The notes under the pieces are model-generated. The model had not been told where the DNA came from, searched no databases, and was given only the letters and a program-made list of their open reading frames with translations. The translations under genes were made by a program, and so were the position numbers. 64,000 nucleotides of DNA from Karalla daura (taxonomy: Eukaryota; Chordata; Actinopteri; Chaetodontiformes; Leiognathidae), in the NCBI GenBank assembly GCA_029224185.1, contig CM055190.1, positions 15,503,320-15,567,319 on the forward strand. The letters run 5' to 3'. Below, in pieces: positions 35,601 to 46,831 of this stretch (its first letter is position 1; each line of letters starts with the position of its first letter).

Positions 35601-38600
35601 GGGATAGTGGGGAGGTGGCGTGACGTGGCGGTAATTTCAGGATTGAGCAATTTACAGTGGCTCAAAAGGAGGCAGATCACGACTGTGCCACTAGTGATTG
35701 CTCAGCATTCATTTGGTTTCTGCAGGCTCCTGAATATGTGGCTTTCAATTAATTTATAGCTTAGAGAATGGACCGACAGTCATAAATCTACAGACTGTGA
35801 TGAGATAACTGTCGATCTTCAGTCCAGACTTAATATGATCCGTTTCTGCATCACAATTTGAAAGCAGAGCATCATGACACTCACACTACTGTGATTTCTT
35901 TGCTCCATACCTGGTAATTGAAGTAATGTTCTGGGTCTCTACGACCTGCTGGATGTGCACCTTTTATCCCGGGCTGCTCATTTACTTCATCTCCACACAG
36001 TTTCACACTGGGCTGCAGCTTCAAATTGGCGTCTCTGAGCCTCTGAGTTGAAAGCACATGTCAGGGCTTCTCCTCCAAAAAAGAGAGAGAACAGTGTGTT
36101 TTGATTTGTTCAACTGGAAATGTGAAAATGGATGAAAGTCACAGGCTGGTGAGCTGCAGTTTGGAGTTACTCAACATCTGATGCAATAATTTCACAGTAC
36201 AGGGAGTTTGTAAACTCACGCCGATAAACCATTTGATCGTTTATCCCTCAGGGCTCTCCTCTTTTCTGACAAAATATTAAGTATTACAACACCACAGTTT
36301 GGGTTTTTTCTCTTTTTCTGGGCCCTCACTGCACCTGGTTAAATTGTTTCAAAGATCATGGTCTGATTTGGAGATACAGTATTAGTCTATTACAGGAGGG
36401 AAAAGTGGACTTAAGACCGTAATGTGTTGCTGATGTGTGTGTAAATGCTCAGTCCATCCCTCCTGCATAAGTACAATCAGAGGGGGATGTTTGTCTGACT
36501 CATCTCATTTCCCCTGCTCTCTTCAGAGGCTTCCCTGCTTTGGTGATCACTGAATGACTCAAATTATGAGCTCGTCATCGTCCTTTATGTAAACCAAGAC
36601 ACCTGCAGTGAGCCGGGATACCACGAGGCAGAGACGTCTGCAGTCGTAACACAAAAATCAGAGCAGAAAATTACTCTTCTCATAGAGATACAACAGCTTC
36701 ACATATACTGGCACGTAACAGATTTGACTGTTTAGAGAGGGATGAGGCGACTGAAAACACATCACCGTCTCACCCAATAGTTTATTTATAATGCATTTAC
36801 ACTCAGTCATTTAGCAGATGCTTTTATCTAAATAGACTCACATAGAAGAATAACATCAAAACAACATCACAACAGAGACTGTTGTACAATCTTCAGTTGT
36901 AACGGTACAAGAGGGAGACAGACAGACAATGTACTCATCCTGAGCTTTAATAACTTTTGATTGCTGCCTCTGTTTACTGATTCTGGTGTAGTGTGGGAGG
37001 GGGGATCCACCACAGAACCAAATGGCTTTCGCAAACCAGTATTACTGAATTCAGAAGCTGCAGAGCTGATCAGAAAAGACTGAAACGCTGTGTTTCCCTC
37101 AACAAAATAACCCCCGCTATAGCTTTGTGTTGCAGTGCTTTGTGTTGGTGGTTTTGAAACTGCAGGGATAGTGTGAGTGACGGTGTCTGATGTGAAGCTG
37201 TGGTGACAGATAGAGGCAGCAACCTGAGCCTGACTTGCTGGGTGAAATCACCTTCACGCTCAGAAGCAGCCTGGCTTCTGCCACTCAACCTCGTGAAAGC
37301 AGACAGTAACTCACCACTACCCACAACAATACAAACTAACGAGATCCGACGTTTAGATGGAAAATCAGATGGAAATTAACCATCACACTTACACATTCAA
37401 TGCCACTTTTATCCAGAGTGCCATGATGCATGAACAGCTGTGTTATTCAAAGATGGATGGTCATATTGGCGACAAAACGCTCGTCCCTGACAGCTTTGCT
37501 TAACCGGGACTGATATTGATTGATAAGTCTGATGTGACGTGGAGTGTGAATCAGATTGAGCCCCGTGGAGCTCCTCAGGCAGGGCAATCCTAGATGCTGC
37601 AAGAGTAAAAGCAGGTTTTCCATCAGATGAAGAAAAGCTGATTCAGGTTAAGGCTCTGAGTGATTCCTCATAAATCTTCTGAAGGGGAACTGAAACAGCG
37701 ATTCTGACAGCATGAATGCCCTGGTCGACTCACTACAGTTCAGAAAGGCATTCACAAGTCTTTTTATGGCTCAGCTTTGCTCTATGCTCTTGGTTTCATA
37801 CATTCCCTGCATCCCAAAAGATGAAGGGAACATCTGTGTTGTGAAAGGAAGCATTTTTTTTAGCCCTCTTTTCCCGGATCTCTCACATCTTTTCTCTCCT
37901 CCTTCCCTCCTCTCAGAGCGTGAGCTCTCAGGAAACGCTGGGTCACAGGAAGAGCTCGGTGTGTGTGCCGCGGGCTTTGGGCCAGCTGTTCGTCCTGCTG
38001 CAGTACCAGACGCTCGCCCAGCGCATCAAGGTGATGGTCCGAAAGGCCGAGGGACTGCCAAAGCTCACACGCATCCCAGGAGCTGCAGGTAAAAACCAGA
38101 GACACACTCGTACTGCAACATTTCCAGGGGGTTTTTTCACAGCTCTACGTAATTCCCCATATGAGTGTTTCCCGATATGATGCCATCTATGGGACAATTT
38201 CATGTAATTTCATTTCATGTTTCTAGGGAAATCCCAAACCACTCATGTGCCGGATATACAGTTTAGCTCTGATCAGGTTTTGGGAATACATTCTCTGATA
38301 ATATTAGGTAAATGGGAGAGTATCATGCTATGTTAGGATTTGCAAGGTTTGGTTGGAATATGTGAAAATAGTTAAGTTAAATGTTTTTTTTTTTATTGGG
38401 TTGATATGTTAAAGGAGCAACAAGTAGAGACATATCATTAATCATTTTCTTTATCATTTTCATTTAGGCTCAAATTCAATCCTAACACATGGTCTCCTTT
38501 TGAAACCCCACACATTTCGCACATGTAAACAAACCTCTGCACTTAACTCTGTTTTGCTCCAAGTCAAATCCGGCTCGTAAGCTACGCTGTTTTCCTCTGT

Positions 38601-41600
38601 GTGCAGCTCAGCTGGTTGTTAAATTTCCATGTTTGATCCAGAGCAAGAAACATAAAGTCCAACTACTGTTGTTATTTTGTTGAGAACAGCTGCCTCATGC
38701 GACATGACACGGGGTTCGTGAGACTGAACTGAAACAGTAAAACTGGAGGTCTAAAAAATGAAAACAATGAGCAGAGACAAAAAAAAGACGTTAACTCTGG
38801 AAAGGTGAGAGAACCACAAAAGTTATGATTCTCTGGGGCTTGATACAAGTAATCCTCTCTCATTTGATCCAGCAACAAGCTATTTTGCTGTCAAAGCAAA
38901 ATTTTACCATCTGGATTTATATAATCGTTGGTGAGATCCTCAGCCTCTGGCTTCTCAAACATTTAATGATAATAAGTGTTAGCGGGTGTGATTTACTGCC
39001 TGACATGTAAACTGCTCATAACGTCGACAGTCTCTGTCTGTGTTGTGCAGCCTCGGCCGCTCTCTGACAGACTGGATCTCTGATTGGTTTGAGCTGAAAT
39101 CAGATTAGGAACCGATCAGCCCGGTGTCATTTCCCCTCCGGCCTGTATCATATCTCCGCACATGTGATTTAAAGCTCTGCTTTGATGGCGCAGATCAGGA
39201 GAGGAAGCAGCAGATTCTGTAGAGGGAAAACAACCTGGACGATTTGATTTCACACACCTAAGCCACGTGCTGAGTCAGACTGGGTGTTTCGACACCAAAT
39301 GATGTCTTGAAAACGCTCAGAAACTGTGCTTTTGATGCAGATGGTGGATTCTGGTTTACGCAGTAAATCAAATTAGTATGGTGGAAAGAATTTACATGAG
39401 GCATTGTGTTTTGTAAGTGGTGTTGAAGATTTGTTTGGAGCGGGGTTTGAGGTAGATGTAGATCAACAATACAGACTGTTTAATATGACGACCAAACACA
39501 ATGACAGCACTACAGTGCTTACACTCTGATTAAGACCAACACACCATCAGCCTCCTTTTCCTAGGAATCATTTCTGTACACAATGGATCAGTGTTGTGTC
39601 AGATTGTTTTACTTTCTGTCTCTGTATGTTCCCTATATCATCTGTGATTCATTAGCTAATGAGCCTTCCACAGCATGGATTTAATCCACATTTCTCACTA
39701 TTTACCCCATCCGCATCAGCCGCTTATGGTCCTGATCCATGGTCCTGTCACCCGGCATCTTCCTAAGCTAAATAAGAGTATCCAGTCCCGCCCCGCATTC
39801 ACACAGTAGTTTCTGGTATGACAAGTTTAGCCTTTGTTGAGTCGTCTGCTCTGTTTATCTTCTCCTGTGTCTCAGAGTAAAGGTTCATTTGACCCAGCCT
39901 CGTGTTACATTACTGTGACGCTCTCATAGTAACCACAGCAATATTAGTGGTTTTCTGTTCAGAACCGATCATGGTCTCTTTACAGACAAAGTCAGTAGTA
40001 ACTTGAGACACAAAATGTAATTATTCAACTAAAATCATGGTCCGTAACCATAAATAACACTGTCCATGTGACTCTTGCCAGGTTGGCTGAGCGCTGAAGG
40101 CAAAAAGGATGAGAACTTTAAACTGTTCAACCATCCGATTTATTCAATTTTTCCTTTTTTCCAGCACTGAGTAACTTCTACAGTGCAGGTCAGCTTGAAG
40201 AAAAACTCCAAATAACTGAAATCCACTCAACTGAGATATAAACAACAGATCTAAAAGTTAAACTAGAAATCTGCACTAGTCTATACCCCTTTACGGGCCT
40301 CTGGCAATAGCAATAATAGATAAAATTCCCCTCGTGCAAAATTCCCTGCTCATATAGACAGTGGCTCCTTCTAAAACATTTGGTAGTAATTGATTCATAC
40401 TCCTTAAACAGACTCTATAAGAAGTTTGATACACAGTTCAAAAGAGAAAAAATGATTATCAGCAACTCAAAATAACTAGTTATACCGACATTGTCCAAAA
40501 TTCTCCCATATTACACGTGGCACATTCCCCCAGGAACTTGCCTGTACTGTAAATGGACTCCTAATTGGCATAGCCTGGTTTGGCTGTTCCTGAGTCCCAA
40601 GGGAAGGATGGCCAAGAGCAGTCTAGAGGACAGGTGAGATACACAGAAGAATTAGTCAAATAATGAAATCTGAAACACAATGTCCTCTGACTTTTGTTCT
40701 CTACTTCATGTATATATGACCACGGTACAACATGGCTGATGGTGGACAAGCACTGTGTGTTGAGTTCTTCCATCTGAATAAGAGGTGAAGGGGACATCTC
40801 TGTGATAGTGTTTATTTCACTAAAACTTGCACTTGTCAGATGAATGCTTTTGAAATGAAATCAGTCGCATATGAAGATCGTCACCTCTCCCTTTTTTTTA
40901 TCTACTTATCTCGTAGAACAGAGATCATTCAGATATATTGACTATCTGATGTGAATCAGCTGACCTTCTGTGTCATATTTACAACAGACCACTACGTTGT
41001 CATCAACCTGCGTCAGGATGGAAAGGTCATCGGCACAAAGGAAACCAAAGGGGCGAGTGGTCCAAACCCCGTGTGGAACGCTCCCTTCCTGTTTGACCTG
41101 CCGGCCGGTGACATCACTCAGCTGCCACTGGCTCTGGAGTTTATCGTCATGCAGGTAGGAAGGTTGACGCTGTCTGGAAAAATCTGACCTGTTGTTACAG
41201 AGAATCGTGATTTACGCATCAACATGTAATTTGTTTATTTGTTTGGCAAATCAGTGGCAACAGTAAATAAGCAGCTCAGAGAGTTTGTCACAATCAACTT
41301 CAACCATGAGAGATTTTAACTCTGTTGAAATGTTGGAAGAAAGTCCTCCACATGGCACTGAATTTAAAGGAAACTCCACTTCTTGAAAGTTTACAGCTAT
41401 ATCATTTCATTTTTTGTATTTATGAGGATCTTAATACGTTAAAACAGTTAAAACAGTTAAAACTTTTTTAACAGTTTGCCTCGGACTTTTTGCATAATAT
41501 CTAAACCATTTTAACCAATTAAAATTGCAAATTAGTGAATTGTTATCGCAAATTATCACCATTTGGTACCACCATGGTCATTTTATGACCATGTATCACA

Positions 41601-41848
41601 CTAACTGAGAATTTGTGGAAAAATCTCTGCCCAAAGCTCACATACCTGTGATCTGACGTCGCTTTCTGAAAATCTCCACCGTCTCTATGTATTTCCAGGG
41701 ACGTCTCTACACAAAGAGCAGCGTCCTGGGCCGCGTGCTGATTGGTGGCGACGTCCCGGAGGCCGGACAGGGACACTGGAGGGAGATGTGCAGTAGGGGC
41801 CAAATAGAGACGGCTCGCTGGCACAACATCCAATCAGAGTCGCTGTAG
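29648..41848 (+). CDS. Synaptotagmin-like protein: one membrane anchor, tandem degenerate C2 domains
   Basis: Five coding exons: 29648-29669, 32895-33874, 37917-38088, 40988-41154 and 41699-41848 (TAG), with intron phases 1, 0, 1, 0. They give 496 aa. Residues about 11-33 form one hydrophobic membrane segment rich in Cys, ending CILCCRRRRK (a likely palmitoylation and stop-transfer site), so the bulk is cytosolic. Residues 40-200 are a Ser/Pro-rich linker. C2A lies at about 205-310 (LLHFSLLF, then QSFVLPVGSVEELRSCTLRL). C2B is at about 355-495 (LGQLFVLLQY, DHYVVINL) and ends HWREMCSRGQIETARWH, the usual synaptotagmin C2B ending. The aspartates that bind calcium in loops 1 and 3 are mostly absent, so I infer calcium-independent membrane or protein binding. 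It may be one of the non-classical synaptotagmins; I cannot name it. Confidence 0.85.
29670..32894 (+). other. Intron 1 of the tandem-C2 gene
   Basis: A 3.2-kb intron with no other exon found. Its 3' end is a family A repeat copy (about 32440-32870) that abuts the acceptor tract TTGTTTTCTGTCTGTGTAG. Confidence 0.7.
32440..32870. repeat. Dispersed repeat family A, copy 3
   Basis: Matches copy 2 at CGCTCCTGGTTATTCCTCAG and CCTCCTCTGATTCTGGATG, with the shared end block TTCTATGGCTTCA and CTCAGGTCTCCTTTAAA. It lies directly before the splice acceptor at 32894. Confidence 0.55.
32895..33874 (+). CDS. Large exon 2: membrane segment, linker and C2A
   Basis: This 980-nt exon carries residues 8-334: the membrane anchor, basic patch, acidic/Ser-rich linker (EEDD-like SSSPSEDDLTALPFDP), Arg/Ser stretches (RSRRAVGRRSTV) and the whole C2A domain. 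The donor AAG|GTAGCT is in phase 0. Putting anchor and a full C2 domain in a single exon is unlike the many-exon classical synaptotagmins. Confidence 0.87.
33945..34270. repeat. Dispersed repeat family B, copy 1
   Basis: Shares GATGTAGATGTAGGTCAACA, CAGTTTAATAT and CTTATTAAGGCCAACA with 39375-39640, which lies in the next intron but one segment of the same gene. Confidence 0.5.
36790..36920. repeat. Fish dispersed repeat with TTTAGCAGATGCTTTTATC core
   Basis: The core ATTTAGCAGATGCTTTTATC with nearby CATCACAACAGAGAC is found again at about 50015-50100; a partial copy with CACTTTTATCCAGAGTG is at 37385-37430. This core is very common in fish genomes. Confidence 0.6.
37917..38088 (+). CDS. Exon 3: start of C2B
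   Basis: 172 nt, phase 0 to phase 1, encoding residues 335-391. It contains LGQLFVLLQYQTLAQRIKV, the first strands of a C2 type I fold. Using the second AG of the acceptor (37917-37918) would create an immediate stop, so the exon starts at 37917. Confidence 0.88.
38089..40987 (+). other. Intron 3 of the tandem-C2 gene
   Basis: A 2.9-kb phase 1 intron with a family B repeat copy at about 39375-39640 and no recognisable exon. Confidence 0.75.
39375..39640. repeat. Dispersed repeat family B, copy 2
   Basis: GAATTTACATGAGGCATTGT, GGTAGATGTAGATCAACA, CTGTTTAATATGACGA and TCTGATTAAGACCAACAC match the copy in intron 2. Confidence 0.5.
40988..41154 (+). CDS. Exon 4: central C2B
   Basis: 167 nt. 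It carries DHYVVINLRQDGKVIGTKE, the equivalent of the DPYVK strand, and NPVWNAPFLFDLP, the equivalent of the conserved NPxFNExFxF motif. It ends FIVMQ where calcium-binding C2 domains have an aspartate-rich loop 3. Confidence 0.9.
41699..41848 (+). CDS. Exon 5: C-terminal C2B and stop
   Basis: 150 nt. It encodes LGRVLIGGDVPEAGQGHWRE and the terminal TARWHNIQSESL with TAG at 41846. The HW...W-H ending is shared across synaptotagmin C2B domains. Loop 3 reads GRLYTKSSV, with no aspartate. Confidence 0.92.
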   Translation, partial: GRLYTKSSVLGRVLIGGDVPEAGQGHWREMCSRGQIETARWHNIQSESL

Positions 41849-42389
41849 GACTGAGCGACGGCGCTGCCCTACTGCCAGGACAGACTGAGAGAGATAGAGA
41901 GAGAGAAGAGCGTTGGTTAGGTGGGAGCAGAGACACAGCTCCTTGCATTCAATAATGATGAGTGATGATACAATCCAATCTGATACCAACTAAGTGGAAT
42001 TCACTTATTTTTGCATTTACCTGTCTTATTTCTGGTCAGAAGGAGGGAGGGAGAGAGGGATAGCTGGGAGTTGAGGAACATCCTTGGGAATGAAGGTGGC
42101 TGGGAACAGAGCGTTTGGAAGGTGCTGTAGGATCCTGTGTTTTCCCCTCACCCAAATAAGAAAGTGCTCTGACTGTGAGTCCAGTTATTTTGTAGCAGAT
42201 GATGACAGATGCTGGTGCTGGTGGCATCTCCTGAGAATCTCCTCAGTGTTGTGGGCAGATTTTAGCATGTTAACCCAAGTATTTGTTTTCATCTACGATG
42301 TCCACAGTTTTCCTTTAGGGTGTGCTTCCAGCTCCCTGGACTACTTCTCAGTGTGAAAGGTCACAGCAATCCGTTTTTGTCTTGTCCAA

Positions 42390-42745
42390 GTTTAACTCCA
42401 GGGAGGAATCATCGCACTACTCCACAAACCTGTGGAGCACTGAGCCGTGAGATCCCTTGAGCAGGGACAGGAGAACTGTGTCATCTGTGGACTTGACAAG
42501 ATGCTAGTCCGGGTGGAAATGTAGTCATGGGTGTAGAGGATGAGGAGCAGAGGTGAGAGGAAGCAGCAGTGTGGGGAGGCAGTAGAGGTGAAGGACAGGT
42601 CGAAGAGGTTGTTGTTGAATTGCACTCCCTGTGGCCTGTGGGTCAAGAGGTCTTCCGCAACATCCATAACATCACATTGTTGTCCAAGTGGAAGCGGACA
42701 TGAGGCTAGCTGTGGTGCTGGTAGGTTCAAGACGCTCTGTACATG
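42390..42745 (-). mobile_element. Decayed LINE reverse-transcriptase fragment
   Basis: On the minus strand the frame reads LSPLLLILYTHD, the conserved stretch before the catalytic site of Rex/L2/CR1-type LINE reverse transcriptases. After a frameshift another frame reads STDDTVLLSLLKGSHGS, in which the DD pair is the polymerase catalytic motif. Both stop codons and frameshifts are present, so it is dead. Confidence 0.75.
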
Positions 42746-43089
42746 ATAACAGTTGAGTGAAAGTTGTTGAAAGCTTTGGCAACCCCTCTACCTGCCTAAA
42801 TCGTAATATGAGTCTCAAACATGGTAATTAGACTCTTATTCTTCTTCTTTATGGTGCCACTATAAATCTGAGCACAGTGATTGGGTCACAGTGAACATGT
42901 GAAATCGTAACTGTGTAACCACTTAACTGCTTACCCGTGTATTACCTTGTGTCCATTTACACATAGGCCTATGTGGCTCTTATCTGGGAAATGTGACATG
43001 GTTGCGATAAGATCCTGGGTTGTGTTCACAAATGCCTCTTATCTGGATAAGACCTGTGTAAATGCTGGCTAAGGCTGTGAAAAGGGCTC

Positions 43090-43360
43090 CAGTTAAATAG
43101 ATAGAAACATTACTGATCCCTTTGGAAGGTCCTCTTTGGGAAATTCAGGAAGGTGTTGAGGATGATTTCTGTTCCTGCTCGTGTGTGAGATTGGATAATG
43201 TCTTCGAGGAGGGAGGTGCTGTCCATCTCTGGAGGAGCAAATGCTGTTGCCACCTGGATTGAAAGAACAGTTTCTACAGTGGCCACACTCCAGATTCGCT
43301 GCTGCTGGTCGACTGCTCTGTGTTTCTGACAACCTTCTTTGTCCACCTAACGAGCAGAGT
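43090..43360 (-). mobile_element. LINE 3'-end-like remnant
   Basis: ATAGAAACATTACTGATCCC followed by TTTGGGAAATTCAGGAAGG resembles the TTTATTGATCCC...GGGAAATTC tail of fish Rex/L2-type LINEs and lies next to the RT fragment. Orientation and exact limits are uncertain. Confidence 0.5.
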
Positions 43361-44265
43361 GTATGTGGATACAAGTCACAATCAGCAGAGCAAAGAGCTG
43401 AGTTTCAGATGAGAATCAATCCTAGAACCACCCTCCAACTCCTTGGATAACGATGAGATAGACAAACGAGACACTGAACAGTCAGATCCTGTAACAGCAA
43501 GGTTTGAAAGTTTCGATATCCCAGTATTGATCGACATATCACTCATTTATTTGTCATTTATCCATACGTCTGTGGTAGATTTTGAGTAGCTGTTGAAACC
43601 TTGATAATTTTCCATGGTGTTTGTCAACGGATAACTTTCATGAATTTGATCTGCCGTTAATACTGTTTCAGGCTGAAACTAATACCAGTGATTGGTGAGG
43701 GTTGCTCAGCAGCGTCCGCAGAGCTTTGAGCGGGAGGACGTATTGTGCGGCGCAACAATGCCTTCGTAATTACCCGCTGTGACCTCTTTCCACTGTCGCC
43801 TATATAACTGTGTCCTGCTGACGTAGTGGTACTATTTGTGTCGTTCTCGGAGGCTGAGAGAGCTAATGTTGATTAGAACATGCTGAACGTCCATTATTAA
43901 TATTGCTGAGCAGAAACGTTATGGCCATGTTTAGCTGTGGTGTTTTACTCTGTGCCAGTATTTGTCCACAAACTCTAAACATCTGTCTTTACAAATACTC
44001 TGTATGTATGTGTGTGTGTGTGTATGAGGCCAGTACAGCAGCCTCACGTTGTGTGGCATGCCCGCTGATCTGTAGTCAAGTAATTAAATGAAATGTAAAT
44101 ATTGTTAGTTTTGACCTTTGTTAGCAATTAGAAATACAGTCTTATTTCAGAGGTGACAATGTGGTCAAGCTGTGAAATATCTTGGACATTTTTGGAACGT
44201 GGCAATCCTTATTGTTAATTTATCATGTTTTATATCATAGCAAAATAAATATACACTGTCTCTGA

Positions 44266-46635
44266 CATGTTTTTGGTTTGGTCTTTTGTTTCTTGATAGA
44301 GGGATGTTTATTGCGTATTGCCTTTGTATATGCCTGCCCGTGCCATGTGTTGTCAACTGTATATGAATGTCGTTTCATGAAGAAACAGCTTCAAATACTT
44401 AAGAATAAATTGATATATAGATGAATTTGTCAAAGAGATGTGGACTTGCTTCTTTTCACTTAAGACTTCTAGTGTTAGCTCCAATGAGAGTGATGAAATC
44501 AGTGAGTCCCATTAAGCTACAACCGTTTCAGAGTGCTGGCTTCTGCCTCAGTGTCACGCATGGACAATATCCACTTTGACAAAGTTTCATTTCCTTTTGA
44601 AATACGAAGCGTCAAAACTTTTTGATTTAACTCAAGGAATTTTTAAAGCCCATTGGTGGAACAGGACAAACGTGATAATTCAATTTATGTTTGAGTTTAT
44701 GTGTTCAATATACTTTTACAAGGGTCTGGGAACCCAGCCACATATTTTTACAAGTTCATTCTACTCTACTACGTAACATACCAGCAACCGTGCCAAGCAA
44801 AACGAAGATGCAAAAACATTAAGACCAAAGTATTGAGTCATATGTCTGACCTGATCTTTAGTAAAACAACATTTAAATCCTGTGCATTTTGAATTTTGTG
44901 GGACGATGAAATGCAAGTCTGAGTGAGCGAGTAGAGAGTGAAGATGATGCTGAGCAGATTTCAGAGATGAGGCAGAGACACAAAAAGCTGCTACTTACTA
45001 AATGGGAGAGATGTTGATAAAAACCAGTTTGAAGTTTTTCGGTTGAACCCCTGTGGGCCCATGAGACAGTAAATCATATAGTTTGGATTAAATAGTTTCC
45101 AAACAGTGTTCTTGTTTAACACTGAGTATTGTTTAATAAACAGGTTAACGGTCAGTTTAATCTGAGCATTTGATTAAGTCATGGAGGGTTGATGCCTGAA
45201 GCCCAACAACCTGTCCCCTTATATGAACCTGTCCCCAGACCTCGGTTGATATTTTCTGCCAGTCTGCATTCAGATGATTTGCTCCTGGCTGAAATGTTGT
45301 GGTAAACATTTTCTTCCCGACTGAAACCTTTAGTCATATCCTGTTCACTCTGGTTGACATCCCCACCCCGGGAGTTATAAATATCCATAGGATGTGCAAT
45401 CGGAAGGTGATGTAATCTAACGCCCAGTGTGAGCTTATGTCACGGCACATCAGCAAACAAAAGTGATCCCTGCCACAAACACATATAAATGCTCAGTGTG
45501 TGAGCATAAACATATATCATACGTGTCGATGCACAGGCCCACACAAAATCTCATCTCCCGCGTCCTTATGACTCAGCAAACCGTCACAGTGTGAAAGATG
45601 TGGAAATGTACATCCCACGTGCCCATTTGGATGGAAGATACTCTTGCACTTAATTACACCCATCGTATGATGCCGTGCGTCTCGTCCAGCTCTTTCTCCT
45701 CACTCTCCATACAGATCCCTGGCTCCTTTCCTCACTCTGTCATTTGCATGTTCCACAGGCTCGAACTTTCCCCCTCTGCATGAAGTGTGATGCAGAAAAG
45801 CTCCGGAGGCGCTCGAGGCTATACCAGTGGGTTCATAGTAAAGTTAAAAATAGTTTCGCTCGGATCAGTGTGTTTATTTTTATGTTTGTGGAATAGAGGA
45901 ACAAATCGGATGGGATTATTTCCCCCTTGCTGATTTACTGCATCATCTCTAACGTCACAATAGGGTCTGAACTACAGGGAATAAGAGCAAATATTTAGCA
46001 TCCGTGGTGCTGCGGAGTAAATCCCTTAAATCATGAAAGCATTAAAGTGTTGCACATCCTGTTAGGTGTGAAGGATGTGAAGTAAAATCCCAGGCATGAG
46101 GCTGTAAAGCATTTGATACAGACATGCCTCTGTTTCTTCTCTCTTCTGATCTACCCTCGGCTGCCGTGGAAGGCAAAGTAAATAAGATTTGGTTGATCAT
46201 TCCCTGTGCAATCTCCTCTCTGTGTGGGCTGCAGTGACTGTGCGAGTATTAAAAAGATGCATCCAGTCACCCACATACAACTGCACTGCATGTGTAGTAA
46301 TATGTGTAAACAAACAGGAATTTGCTTTTTACTGATAAATCTGCCTTTGGGAATGGTTAGAGTTAAAACACATTTTTATCAGATGATTGGAGAATATTTA
46401 CATGAGCTTGTGTTGATGTTTCTTAGCTCTTTGTCCCCCTGGCTGCAGAACATCTGGACCTTATTATCATTATTAACATTAGCAGCAGCAGACGTAATGG
46501 TGTGGATACAATGCAAATAGTGCAAAAACACATTATCTGCAGAGTCTTAACTCAATATTCTACCTTATTCTTTCATCCCGGAGTTAAGATCAAGGCTGGT
46601 TCATAACCTTTTAACTCATAAGTCTTTGAGATATA
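44266..46635. other. Intergenic, no gene seen
   Basis: AT-rich single-copy-looking sequence. No open frame with protein-like character and no RNA gene was recognised. Confidence 0.6.

Positions 46636-46831
<196 letters not shown>

Larger units (their letters stand above)
33875..37916 (+). other. Intron 2 of the tandem-C2 gene
   Basis: A 4.0-kb phase 0 intron. It contains a family B repeat copy (about 33945-34270), a T-run (35387-35403) and a fragment of a fish repeat with ATTTAGCAGATGCTTTTATC (36809-36828 region). No exon was seen. Confidence 0.75.
41849..44265 (+). other. Possible 3'UTR of the tandem-C2 gene, with a LINE fragment
   Basis: No coding exon follows. The first strong plus-strand AATAAA noticed after the stop is at 44244, with GT-rich sequence after it, so the UTR could reach about 44265 and include the LINE remnants. 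A shorter UTR is equally possible. Confidence 0.35.
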
